In this document: piece by piece, positions 16,069-23,369 of the stretch
Position numbering within the stretch: position 1 is the stretch's first letter
Layout of the letters: the number at the start of each line of letters is the position of its first letter
Assembly (NCBI GenBank): GCA_050942995.1
Contig: JBMNOI010000059.1
Location: forward strand, 1-23,729
Source: JBMNOI01 sp050942995
GTDB lineage: Bacteria > Chloroflexota > Anaerolineae > UBA1429
Direction of reading: 5' to 3'
DNA: 23,729 nt
The notes under the pieces: model-generated
What the model was told of the DNA's origin: nothing
Databases searched by the model: none
The model's input: only the letters and a program-made list of their open reading frames with translations
Position numbers and translations under genes: made by a program

Positions 16069-17120
16069 TCCCTTGTCCTTTTTGCCTTATCGGCTGGCTG
16101 CCCGACATGGCGGCGCCAGAGAATCGTCTGGCTCAGCCCCTCTCGATAGTCTACCTGGGGTTCGAACCCCAGCTCATCCCGGATTCTGGCCGTACTAAAG
16201 GCCCGATCCAGCGCGACGGTATATACCTTGCTGCGCGTGAGCAAGGGAATATCCTCCTGCTTTCGCAGCCCCAGACGATCTCCCAGCGTATAAGCAACCT
16301 CCATGACGCCGCCGGCAGCCAACAACATGGGCACCGGAATGCTCCATCGCGGCGAAGGGACGGCCAGGAGCTCACACAGAAGGGACACCAGTTCGGCAAT
16401 GCGAATGGGCCCGGGCCCGGCGACGGTATATACCCCTCCCTCGGCCTGCGGACTGTGCCCCGCCAGGATCATCGCCCTCACCAGGTCGTCGATATAGATC
16501 AGATGGATGTGACTCTCTCCGCGACCGGCCATGACATAACGCCCCTGTTGCAGCATATCGATCAGCCGGGTCACCATGCCCCACTCATCTCCCGGACCGT
16601 ATACGATGCACGGCCGGACGATGGTGGTCGGTAGCCTGCCACGGCGGTTATGCGCCAGTACCTGTTGCTCCGCCAGCATCTTGGTGTGATGATAACCATG
16701 TTTACTCCTGTCCCAGTGGTAGGGTAGGGTTTCGTCGGCATCCAATCGTCCGGGGTATTCACAGACGCCCGCCGTGCTACAGTAGACGAATCGCCCCACA
16801 TGATGATGGGCGGCGATGTCGAGGAGGACGGTGGTGGCCAGAGTGTTGATCCGGTAGTAGGTGTTGTATGGTGTGCCCCAGCGGTCGCGCGTTGCTGCGA
16901 CGTGATAGATCGTGTCCAGATCGTCCGGCCATTCCGCAAGAGGGAACTCTTCCATTTCGCCGATCTGTTCCAGATCACCCGGCACCGGGATGACCCCCTC
17001 GGGTAGTCTGGGGATCGATGCGGCGCGAACCAGCCCCACCACCGTATGTCCCTGATCGAGCAGTGCACGAGCCAGGGCGCCCCCTACAAAGCCAGTTGCG
17101 CCCGTTACCAGCACTTTCAT
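16065..17120 (-). CDS. NAD(P)-dependent epimerase/dehydratase (extended SDR)
   Basis: A 351-residue extended short-chain dehydrogenase. The NAD-binding loop is GATGFVG (7-13), the active site has YCSTAGV (113-119) with its serine or threonine and Y143-x3-K147 in GYHHTK. A serine/tyrosine/lysine triad is thus complete. Members change nucleotide sugars or, in the 3-beta-HSD-like branch, isoprenoid alcohols; the sequence most resembles the sugar epimerases found beside hopanoid and polysaccharide genes. The ATG at 17120 is favoured by AGGAGGG upstream and by its ATGA overlap with the radical SAM gene; the open frame continues to 17225 without a good start. The gene ends with an ATGA overlap into the GT2 gene. 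Confidence 0.88.
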   Translation of the reverse strand: MKVLVTGATGFVGGALARALLDQGHTVVGLVRAASIPRLPEGVIPVPGDLEQIGEMEEFPLAEWPDDLDTIYHVAATRDRWGTPYNTYYRINTLATTVLLDIAAHHHVGRFVYCSTAGVCEYPGRLDADETLPYHWDRSKHGYHHTKMLAEQQVLAHNRRGRLPTTIVRPCIVYGPGDEWGMVTRLIDMLQQGRYVMAGRGESHIHLIYIDDLVRAMILAGHSPQAEGGVYTVAGPGPIRIAELVSLLCELLAVPSPRWSIPVPMLLAAGGVMEVAYTLGDRLGLRKQEDIPLLTRSKVYTVALDRAFSTARIRDELGFEPQVDYREGLSQTILWRRHVGQPADKAKRTRE

Positions 17121-18217
17121 CGCGCCCTCCTGCTGAGATCGACATAGTGACGGGCGACATGAAGCAGGCTGGGTGGGTGGCAGAGCATGTTGGTGTAGGC
17201 GGCGTTGGCCAGCGGACAGGCGCACTCTTTAGCGTGGATGCTGCGTCGGATGGCTGCGGCCGCATCCGATCTCCAGATGCGGCCGAAATCGTAATCGGCC
17301 TCGCGTAGATTGCCCATACTATCGGCGCGGACGCAGCACGGCCACACACTGCCGTCGGCATAGATCTGGGCCGATGCTCTGCCGGCGTAGCACGGAATCA
17401 TCTGACGCTGCTCGACGAGGTAACGCTGTACCAGCCGATAGTATTCCATACGAAACGACTGCGTAATCCGCGAGATGCCGTTAAACTTTCCGGCATCCAG
17501 CCGGCGCAACAACGCATCGGTCGCCCGGCGGTACGCATCGGCTGAGGGCGTGATGCCCGTGCCGATGGTTGCCAACTCGACACGCTCTTCGGCGATCTCC
17601 GTGATATACGAATCGGGAGAGAGCGCCAGCGCATAGTCGTAAAGCAGTTCGATGTCGTCCACATTAAAGATCGAGATGACGGAATGAATGCCCACACTGA
17701 GATTCTCTTGCGTGCGAGCGATATCCTGCAGCATTGCGAACGTCTTGCTGAATCGTTCAAAGGCGCCGGGCACACCGCGGATATGATCGTGCCGGGCGCC
17801 GACTCCATCCAATGAAAGGTTGATGATGATCTGTGTTTCAGAGCAATCGGTGGTGATGGTCTGAACCGTATCGGCGATTCGATCGACGAGCAGGCTGTTG
17901 GTGGGGATGTTGATGATGGCGGGGCGGCAGTGTGTATAGCAGGCGCGGGCCAATTCGGCGAGATGCGGGTAGAGAAAAGGTTCTCCGCCGCTGATGGTGA
18001 TCCAATATGGCGCGTCTCCCAGGCTCTTGAGCACGCGCTCCCATTCGTCGATGCTCATCTCTTGCTCGCGCTTTTCCCAGATGTTGCACGTCAGGCAACG
18101 CGAGTTGCAACGCGGCGAGGGCGAGATGGTCAGATTCATAGGGAGCGGGACAGAGCGCCCGAGACCGGTCAGGCGTCCCAAAGAATAGCTGATGGTGCGC
18201 GGCAGGATTTGTATCAT
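17117..18217 (-). CDS. Radical SAM protein with SPASM domain
   Basis: A 366-residue protein. The radical SAM cluster site is CNSRCLTC (C37, C41, C44), followed by ISGGEPFLYP (75-84) that binds SAM. The C-terminal region has a SPASM-type set of cysteines (PCYAGRAS...DGSVWPCC...KECACPLANAAYTN) that would hold extra 4Fe-4S clusters. SPASM enzymes modify peptides or small molecules; no precursor peptide is visible here, and similar genes occur in lipid and glycan clusters. The ATG at 18217 overlaps the methyltransferase stop (ATGA); the open frame further upstream to 18547 lies within that gene and is rejected. The substrate is unknown. Confidence 0.87.
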   Translation of the reverse strand: MIQILPRTISYSLGRLTGLGRSVPLPMNLTISPSPRCNSRCLTCNIWEKREQEMSIDEWERVLKSLGDAPYWITISGGEPFLYPHLAELARACYTHCRPAIINIPTNSLLVDRIADTVQTITTDCSETQIIINLSLDGVGARHDHIRGVPGAFERFSKTFAMLQDIARTQENLSVGIHSVISIFNVDDIELLYDYALALSPDSYITEIAEERVELATIGTGITPSADAYRRATDALLRRLDAGKFNGISRITQSFRMEYYRLVQRYLVEQRQMIPCYAGRASAQIYADGSVWPCCVRADSMGNLREADYDFGRIWRSDAAAAIRRSIHAKECACPLANAAYTNMLCHPPSLLHVARHYVDLSRRAR

Positions 18218-19068
18218 ATCCGTCGCGATCCATTCGTTTTCTCGGCCAGCACGCCGACGTGATGGGCAAAGCGGCGTCGTAATCCGTCCCAGGGCAGGCG
18301 CTCGATGAACGCCAGCCGCTCCATCCGTCGGTGCACGGCCGAGTAGGCCCGTGCGTCGTAATAGGGCAGATCGTCGTATCCCCAACGGTAGCGCTTTTCG
18401 GATGACGGCATACGCACCCGTCTCGCCAGCGCGGGCACCATGTCGGCCAGCATCCGGGCGGGATCTATGATATCCGGCCACCAGCAGACATCGACGAGCA
18501 ACTTTTGGCGGACGATCAATCCACGCTGGCGGAGCATCTCGGCCCATGGCTCGGCGGCCAGCAGGTTGACAGGACCGTGATCCCAGGCCTCGTCGGCCAC
18601 GCGATGGTGCAGGCGATGCAGCCAGAAGGAATAGTTGGCACGATTGGGTACAAAGAGCAACACATAGCGGCGCGAGGCGGCGATCATCTCATCGAGGAGC
18701 CTCCCGGGATGGGGCACCCGCGGCATCACGTTAAAGTTCCATACCAGGTCGTACGAATTCGGCTCAGCGGGTAATCGAGGCGCCGATAACTCGACGAAGG
18801 TGACCAGCCGGTCGCACCCCTGAGCCTCCCATACGCGCCGCGCCAGGGCGATGCGTTCGACGTCATACAGGCACACGGTGACTCGGATCTGACGGCGGGC
18901 GAGGATCAGGCTGTTGATACCGCTGATCCCGGTGATGCCATCATCGGGGCCTTCCAGTGCGCTCCCGATAGCGAGGCGCGAGCATAGCGAGTCCAGCAGG
19001 CGATTGAGCGACCAGCGCTCGTAAGTTGTGCCTAGGCCGGTATCTTGCATGGTGATCGCGAGCGTCAT
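18214..19068 (-). CDS. Class I SAM-dependent methyltransferase-like protein
   Basis: A 284-residue protein with the layout of a class I methyltransferase. GITGISGINSL (44-54) fits a diverged SAM-binding loop, CLYDVERIALAR is the second strand with its acidic residue, and YDLVWNFNVMPRVPHPGRLLDEM is the post-loop region seen in type-11 methyltransferases. The C-terminal 90 residues are unusual and match nothing I recognise. The glycine-rich loop is weaker than normal, so activity is not certain. The start at 19068 is 6 bases after the GT2 stop; an ATG six codons in is possible. It would methylate a sugar, lipid or quinone-like head group of the pathway. Confidence 0.72.
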   Translation of the reverse strand: MTLAITMQDTGLGTTYERWSLNRLLDSLCSRLAIGSALEGPDDGITGISGINSLILARRQIRVTVCLYDVERIALARRVWEAQGCDRLVTFVELSAPRLPAEPNSYDLVWNFNVMPRVPHPGRLLDEMIAASRRYVLLFVPNRANYSFWLHRLHHRVADEAWDHGPVNLLAAEPWAEMLRQRGLIVRQKLLVDVCWWPDIIDPARMLADMVPALARRVRMPSSEKRYRWGYDDLPYYDARAYSAVHRRMERLAFIERLPWDGLRRRFAHHVGVLAEKTNGSRRI

Positions 19069-19074
19069 GCGCGA

Positions 19075-20019
19075 CTATACCCCTGCTTTTCCTGCGCTGG
19101 CGGGATCTTTGGTTGTGTCGGCAACAGCCCAGATAAAGGGCTTTTGCTTCCAGATGGTATAGTCCCATATACCCAGAATACGACACCATGCCTCCAGAGC
19201 ACCCACCGCGGGCCCCCACATCAGGTGCCTCCAAAGAGGGATATCGGGGTGAACGGCATCTGCAGACTCTTTGTTACGCCGGATGATCTGGCGCAGAAAC
19301 AGCGGCACAATCCGGGTGAGCTTCATCGTCGAGACGGCATAGCCCATCTTGTCTTTGACATAAAGATGCCCTGCATAGATGCGGCGGCGCTGCTTGATCA
19401 TGTCGTGCAGCGTCTCGGGCCCGTGGTTATAGACGACGGCTTCTGGAACATAACGCAGATTCAGCCCCTGACCGATGATGAGGGGCTCGATACTGGCCTC
19501 ATCGACGGCCGAATCCCGCGGGATCTGGCGGAAGACGTTGCGAAAGGCGATGACCTCGCCCATCTTGGGGCGGTGCAACGACAGGTGGTGATGCAGCCAC
19601 CAGAGCAGGTGGGCGGCATATCCCATAAAGGTATCCGGGGCATTGGTAGGCACCGGGCGCGCGCCCGTCATGCCCATCTCGGGATCCTCAAAGGGCCGTA
19701 CCAGATGCTCTATGGCCCTGGGCGTGGGGATGACATCGGCAGAGTGGCAAACGATGATTTCGTGCGACATCAGGTGGCGCTTGCACAGGTTGATGGCCGC
19801 CGCCTTGCCCTCCCGACGATCCTGATGAATGAGGCAGATGTGTGGATGCTGACGGGCGTACTCGAGGACGATCTCTTCGGTTCGGTCGGTGCAGCCGCTG
19901 GCCACGACGACGATCTGCGAGATGTGCACCGTTTCGAGATCCTGAGACAGCAGTGCGTCCAGGACACGGCCGATATTCATTTCCTCGTTATATGCCATAA
20001 TCGCGATGGCACAATCCAT
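19075..20019 (-). CDS. GT2-family glycosyltransferase
   Basis: A 314-residue GT-A enzyme and the first gene of the long minus-strand cluster. It opens with AIAIMAYNEEMNIGRVLDALL, and has VVVASGCTDRT where the family usually has a D-S-D/N-D-T motif, then HSADV in place of DxD, followed by R-rich acceptor motifs (QRRRIYAGH). A hydrophobic C-terminal stretch is weak. It transfers a sugar from a nucleotide sugar, acceptor unknown. The ATG at 20019 has AAAGGCGGTGAT upstream. The catalytic motif changes are within the range seen in poorly studied GT2 proteins, so I would not call it inactive. Confidence 0.85.
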   Translation of the reverse strand: MDCAIAIMAYNEEMNIGRVLDALLSQDLETVHISQIVVVASGCTDRTEEIVLEYARQHPHICLIHQDRREGKAAAINLCKRHLMSHEIIVCHSADVIPTPRAIEHLVRPFEDPEMGMTGARPVPTNAPDTFMGYAAHLLWWLHHHLSLHRPKMGEVIAFRNVFRQIPRDSAVDEASIEPLIIGQGLNLRYVPEAVVYNHGPETLHDMIKQRRRIYAGHLYVKDKMGYAVSTMKLTRIVPLFLRQIIRRNKESADAVHPDIPLWRHLMWGPAVGALEAWCRILGIWDYTIWKQKPFIWAVADTTKDPASAGKAGV

Positions 20020-20468
20020 ACTATCACCGCCTTTGACGCTACACTTTGAGTACTCCAGGGACCGACCATCGGATAACTGCCGGCACCTGTCCGACCTTTA
20101 TGTGGAGGCGCAACCTCTAGATGACCCGATCTCATTCGGTGTCGAGCCCGATGCACGGGCAATGAGCCATCATGTCCATATCAATCGTGTGATGGCGATG
20201 ATGAACCCTGTATCGCGGCATGATGAAAGATGCGACACACGACGCACATGCAACCGAAAGCTGAATGCATGAGCGACGGTCGGCCGTCGGGCACGATCCG
20301 GTGCGTTGTGTGGTTATGCAGGCGGAGAATGTTCGCGACGGCGGCTGTGTATCAAACGGTTGGGGCAGATCGTTCAAGGTGTGATACGCCGGAGCGGTTG
20401 GGGATTGGACGTGGCCGAATCAAAAAGGTCGTGGTGAAGAAAAACATGATGGCTGATGATATGTGTCT
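20020..20468 (-). other. Leader region upstream of the 15-gene cluster
   Basis: About 450 bases with no convincing gene lie between the extended -10 promoter at 20469-20477 and the first ATG at 20019. The minus-strand transcript would contain a small hairpin GCCCG-TGCAT-CGGGC (20146-20160), a weak one at 20105-20117 and a direct repeat of GGTCGG near 20090 and 20065. I see no known riboswitch. A 31-codon frame from 20447 to 20352 has no ribosome site. A second, nearer promoter is possible but I did not find a good one. Confidence 0.35.
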
Positions 20469-20477
20469 ATTATAGCA
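20469..20477 (-). promoter_or_regulatory. Extended -10 promoter for the cluster
   Basis: Read on the minus strand, TGCTATAAT is a perfect TG-n-TATAAT extended -10 element. The -35 position, 17 bases upstream, is only weakly matched (ACGCAA), as is usual for extended -10 promoters. Transcription should begin near 20462, which gives a leader of about 440 bases before the first gene. Confidence 0.55.
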
Positions 20478-20576
20478 TAGAGATGCGGCGATTGCGTCGC
20501 ACTCGGGTAACGAGAAGGTATATCTTTGTTATCCGGCCATGCCGTCGAGTCGGACAGATGAATCGGATTCGACCGA

Positions 20577-20957
20577 TCAGGGGGCTCCGGACAAAACGCC
20601 GTTCAGCATGTCGGCGGGCAATGTGGTGCGAAAACGCAGCTCGGTGATTCGCCCGCCGGCATCCTCGACATCGAGGGCAGAGACGAGCCCTTCATCCTGC
20701 TGTTCGACCCATAAACGGCGGGGATGATCGACCGTGTGGGTGACGTGGCTCTCCGGTGTGCGCCCGACAAGATACAAAAGGCTATCCTCGGCGTCATCAT
20801 AGATCACACCGCTCAGGCGCAAGTCGTGCGCGATGACCATCTGCTCCTCGCGATCGGCGGCGGTGACCATGATGGTTACCAGCCATCCGCGGTGCTGCTG
20901 GCTGAACCCATCGCAGAACGACTTCCAGTGATCTCGAGCGATCTCTCTCGTCGACAT
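20577..20957 (-). CDS. DUF5335-family small protein
   Basis: A 126-residue soluble protein starting MSTREIARDHWKSFCDGFS, with GWLVTIMVT near the start, VGRTPESHVTHTV in the middle and ITELRFRT near the end. These segments match the small DUF5335 family of unknown function, recalled from Chloroflexota and Deinococcus relatives. No catalytic motif is evident. The ATG at 20957 has GGGAGGAG 5 bases before it; a GTG two codons earlier is less likely. It runs in the same direction as the large cluster and lies upstream of the cluster promoter; it is not clearly part of that pathway. Confidence 0.72.
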   Translation of the reverse strand: MSTREIARDHWKSFCDGFSQQHRGWLVTIMVTAADREEQMVIAHDLRLSGVIYDDAEDSLLYLVGRTPESHVTHTVDHPRRLWVEQQDEGLVSALDVEDAGGRITELRFRTTLPADMLNGVLSGAP

Positions 20958-21083
20958 CCCCACTCCTCCCTCACAACGCGACAGAGTGGCCCTAACGATA
21001 GATCCGGGAGCGGTGGCAACAGAGGAGCATCAAAGAGGTGCGTCGATGTGGAGAGCGAATGATCGCCCCGGGTTGATGAATAC

Positions 21084-21112
21084 AGTTTATGATAATTATC
21101 TTGAATAGGCAA
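21084..21112 (-). promoter_or_regulatory. Promoter for the DUF5335 gene
   Basis: On the minus strand TTGCCT and TAAACT are separated by exactly 17 bases, near the sigma-70 consensus. Transcription would begin near 21077 and leave a leader of about 120 bases. It diverges from the plus-strand promoter at 21160. Confidence 0.5.
21091..21100. promoter_or_regulatory. Palindrome in the promoter spacer, possible Fur-family operator
   Basis: GATAATTATC is a perfect 10-base palindrome lying between the -35 and -10 boxes of the minus-strand promoter. GATAAT is the repeat unit of Fur boxes, and the longer TTATGATAATTATC also recalls PerR sites. The match is short and in an AT-rich tract, so it is only suggestive. 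Confidence 0.3.
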
Positions 21113-21159
21113 GGCCAATCCACGCTCGGCGATGTCCCGGAGCACAGGCATAAATGCGG

Positions 21160-21188
21160 TTGCCTTTTTCGGGTGAACGACGTACAAT
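21160..21188 (+). promoter_or_regulatory. Promoter for the traR/dksA-like, lspA, rluD-like operon
   Basis: TTGCCT and TACAAT with a 17-base spacer, a close sigma-70 match. Transcription should begin near 21195, about 45 bases before the ATG at 21241. It argues against a start at 21154, which would lie upstream of the promoter. Confidence 0.65.
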
Positions 21189-21240
21189 GAAATTCGGTGG
21201 AGATTACTGCCTCTGTTGTCGACAAATAAGGAGTGAGTCC

Positions 21241-21609
21241 ATGGAGATCAAGGCCAAGTCGAAGAATATCGACGATCTCAAAGCCTATCTCGTGGCTGAG
21301 AGAAAAAGATTGCAAAAAGAAATATCGAGGATGGATATTACGGCGAGGACGGATGAAAACGAGGGCACCGGCTATAGCAATCATATGGCCGAGAATGCCA
21401 CCGCCGTTTTTGAACAAGCCCGGAATGCGGGGATCAAGCGCCACCAGGAGATACTGCTGGCCGAAGTGAACGACGCATTGCAGCGCATCGCCGAAGGTAC
21501 CTATGGCGTCTGCCGGCGCTGTGGCCGTTCTATCGATGCCGCCCGCCTGAAGGCACAGCCGACGGCATCGTATTGCTTCAACTGCAAGCGCGACCTGGAA
21601 TCGCGCTAA
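21241..21609 (+). CDS. TraR/DksA-family zinc-finger protein
   Basis: A 122-residue protein with a helical N-terminal half (about 10-85, coiled-coil like) and a C4 zinc finger with C91-x2-C94 and C112-x2-C115. The text YGVCRRCGRSIDAARLKAQP...YCFNCKRDLE is the standard DksA/TraR C-terminus. Proteins of this type bind RNA polymerase through its secondary channel, though many small members have no tested role. AAGGAG stands 6 bases before the ATG. It is the first gene of an operon with lspA, 25 bases downstream. Confidence 0.9.
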   Translation: MEIKAKSKNIDDLKAYLVAERKRLQKEISRMDITARTDENEGTGYSNHMAENATAVFEQARNAGIKRHQEILLAEVNDALQRIAEGTYGVCRRCGRSIDAARLKAQPTASYCFNCKRDLESR

Positions 21610-21634
21610 GACGCTATACAGAACGGAGTCTCTT

Positions 21635-22198
21635 TTGTCTGCCCCCAAGGTGAGCGTCAACCGTCGCAGCCTTTTCCTGTTTGCCGTTGCTCTGGCCATT
21701 ATAGCTCTGGATCAGATTTCCAAAGCGTTGGTGCGGCGCTATTTGCCGTTGAATACGTCATGGGATCCCATTCCGGGGCTGGGCCAGATCGTTACATTCA
21801 CTCATGTGCACAACACCGGGGCCGCCTTTGGCCTGTTTCCCGGCCTGGGTACGGTGTTCCTTGCCGTCGCAATGGTGGTGGTACTGCTCATTATCGCCTA
21901 TTCGGGACAGCTCGCGCGCGCCACGCCGTTGCTTCGTATTGCCTTTGGGCTGCAACTCGGCGGCGCCGCGGGTAACTTGATCGATCGCTTGACGCAGGGA
22001 TATGTGACCGATTTCATCGATTTCCGTGTCTGGGCCGTGTTCAATGTGGCCGACAGCGCGGTTGTGATCGGTACGGTCCTTCTGGCCTATTATGCCCTGT
22101 TCACCGAGAGCGGTCAGGAAGACTTTTTGGCGTCCCGTAGCGAGTCCAGACGTTCGGATGAACCCAACGAATCATGGTCCGAAGGCCATGGCGAATGA
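21635..22198 (+). CDS. lspA: Lipoprotein signal peptidase (signal peptidase II)
   Basis: A 187-residue inner-membrane aspartyl protease that cuts the signal peptide from lipidated prolipoproteins. Four membrane helices are visible. Conserved marks are ALDQISK (D26), VHNTGAAFGLF (59-68), the first catalytic aspartate D117 in GGAAGNLIDR and the second D140 in FNVADSAV. The start is TTG: GGAG lies 6 bases before it and no ATG in frame fits. The C-terminal 25 residues are hydrophilic and longer than in E. coli. The end overlaps the start of the pseudouridine synthase gene by 11 bases. Confidence 0.94.
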   Translation: MSAPKVSVNRRSLFLFAVALAIIALDQISKALVRRYLPLNTSWDPIPGLGQIVTFTHVHNTGAAFGLFPGLGTVFLAVAMVVVLLIIAYSGQLARATPLLRIAFGLQLGGAAGNLIDRLTQGYVTDFIDFRVWAVFNVADSAVVIGTVLLAYYALFTESGQEDFLASRSESRRSDEPNESWSEGHGE

Positions 22199-23126
22199 CG
22201 AACGGATCATCGATGTCCGGGTGCAAAACCCCGCAGAACGCCTGGATATCCAGCTCGCCGGGCAGCTCACCGGCTACTCTCGTTCGGCCATACAACGCCT
22301 GATCAAAGACGGGCGCGTTCTTGTCAACGGGCAAACGGTCAAGCCGAGCTATCTGCCCGAACCCGGCGACACGATTCGGGTCATTCTTCCCCCAGATGAC
22401 GAGACATCCGAGCTCCTCGCACAGGAAATACCCCTCGATGTGGTGTACGAAGACGAGCATCTCCTCGTCATCGAAAAGCCCGCGGGCCTGGTGGTGCATC
22501 CCGGCGCGGGACAATCAGACGGTACGCTGGTGAACGCCCTGCTGGCGCGCCGCCCCGATGTGGTCTCGGCCGATCTGGATCCACAACGGCCGGGGATCGT
22601 CCATCGGCTGGATCGCGACACATCCGGTCTGCTGGTTATCGCCGCATCACGTCAGGCACAGGCCGATCTGCAAGCCCAGTTTCAGGCGCGGACCGTGCAA
22701 AAGATCTATCTTGCCCTGGTCTACGGTCGTCTATTACCCGATGAGGCCGCTATCGAGGCGCCCATCGGACGCGATCCCGTGCATCGCACGCGCATGGCCG
22801 TCGTTCAAGAGGGCGGACGTTATGCCCTGACGCATTACCGTGTGCGTCAGCATCTGCCGAACAGCACCTTTGTCGAGGCGGATCTGTTGACCGGGCGGAC
22901 GCACCAGTTGCGCGTTCATTTTGCCTCGATCGGACACCCTATTGTGGGCGATCGAGTGTATGGATTCCGGTGGCAGACGATTCACGCTCCGCGACAGTGG
23001 CTGCATGCCTGGCGATTGGCTTTTGAGCATCCCGTTACCGGAGAGGCCCTGTCCTTCGTTTCGGCCATCCCGGCGGAGCTGCAGGAGGTGCTGGATCGCC
23101 TGCGGCAGGATGCAGGGCGCGTCTGA
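22188..23126 (+). CDS. rluD: RluA/RluD-family 23S rRNA pseudouridine synthase
   Basis: A 312-residue enzyme that converts uridines in RNA, usually 23S rRNA, to pseudouridine. Residues 12-70 form an S4 RNA-binding domain (RLDIQLAGQL, LIKDGRVLVNGQTVKPSYLPEPGD). The catalytic domain has the family signature HRLDRDTSG (139-147) with the nucleophile Asp142, VIEKPAGLVVHPG before it and LLTGRTHQLRVHFASIGHPIVGD later. E. coli RluD is of similar length (326). The ATG at 22188 is the probable start; one at 22158 would add ten residues and neither has a good ribosome site, which fits coupling to lspA. The exact uridine target within the RluA family is inferred. Confidence 0.88.
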   Translation: MANDERIIDVRVQNPAERLDIQLAGQLTGYSRSAIQRLIKDGRVLVNGQTVKPSYLPEPGDTIRVILPPDDETSELLAQEIPLDVVYEDEHLLVIEKPAGLVVHPGAGQSDGTLVNALLARRPDVVSADLDPQRPGIVHRLDRDTSGLLVIAASRQAQADLQAQFQARTVQKIYLALVYGRLLPDEAAIEAPIGRDPVHRTRMAVVQEGGRYALTHYRVRQHLPNSTFVEADLLTGRTHQLRVHFASIGHPIVGDRVYGFRWQTIHAPRQWLHAWRLAFEHPVTGEALSFVSAIPAELQEVLDRLRQDAGRV

Positions 23127-23138
23127 GCGTATCCTTTT
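23108..23138 (+). terminator. Weak candidate terminator after the rluD-like gene
   Basis: GGATGC and GTATCC can pair (six pairs with one G-T) around a 15-base loop, then TTTT follows at 23135. The arms start before the stop codon. The stem is weak and the T-run short, so it may not work. Confidence 0.25.
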
Positions 23139-23230
23139 CAGGCGCCTGCCGTCTCTACTTTTTCCCCAAATAATCGTCCGGTCTATGATGCGGCCGGATA
23201 CTCTCGAATCGGCGCTTACAAGGGCAGTCC

Positions 23231-23307
23231 GCAGACTGTGCGACTCTCGGTCGCCTTATGTTCCTGCCTGCCTACGGCTTCTTCTTGCGTTTTTATGCAG
23301 ACTGTGC
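23231..23307 (+). repeat. Direct repeat of GCAGACTGTGC in a promoter region
   Basis: The 11-base word GCAGACTGTGC occurs at 23231-23241 and again at 23297-23307, 66 bases apart start to start. The second copy lies inside the spacer of the nitrilase promoter. It could be a regulator site or chance. A GCGAC-TCTCG-GTCGC hairpin overlaps the end of the first copy. Confidence 0.4.
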
Positions 23308-23313
23308 TATGTT
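23285..23313 (+). promoter_or_regulatory. Promoter for the carbon-nitrogen hydrolase gene
   Basis: TTGCGT and TATGTT are 17 bases apart and a TGC precedes the -10 box, an extended -10 feature. Transcription would begin near 23320, about 50 bases before the ATG at 23370. Confidence 0.55.
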
Positions 23314-23369
23314 GCTCACGCGAACATCTGTTCTAATTCATGCCCGGACAAAAGAGGAGGGCCCGTACG

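Noticed and set aside
18218..18547. N-terminal extension of the SPASM radical SAM frame
   Set aside because: Entirely inside the methyltransferase gene; the ATG at 18217 gives the usual family N-terminus.
13535..20019. Ordinary Wzx/Wzy polysaccharide locus
   Set aside because: There is a flippase and glycosyltransferases but no polymerase, chain-length regulator or priming transferase, and the downstream half is isoprenoid chemistry.
19045..20049. 334-codon plus-strand frame opposite the first GT2 gene
   Set aside because: Mirror of a conserved glycosyltransferase; no ribosome site or motif.
20352..20447. 31-codon minus-strand frame with a run of phenylalanine codons, like an attenuator leader peptide
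   Set aside because: No ribosome binding site and no terminator/antiterminator pair could be seen.
20992..21699. 235-codon minus frame over the divergent promoters and the TraR/DksA-like gene
   Set aside because: Covers promoter sequence and is antisense to a conserved zinc-finger gene.
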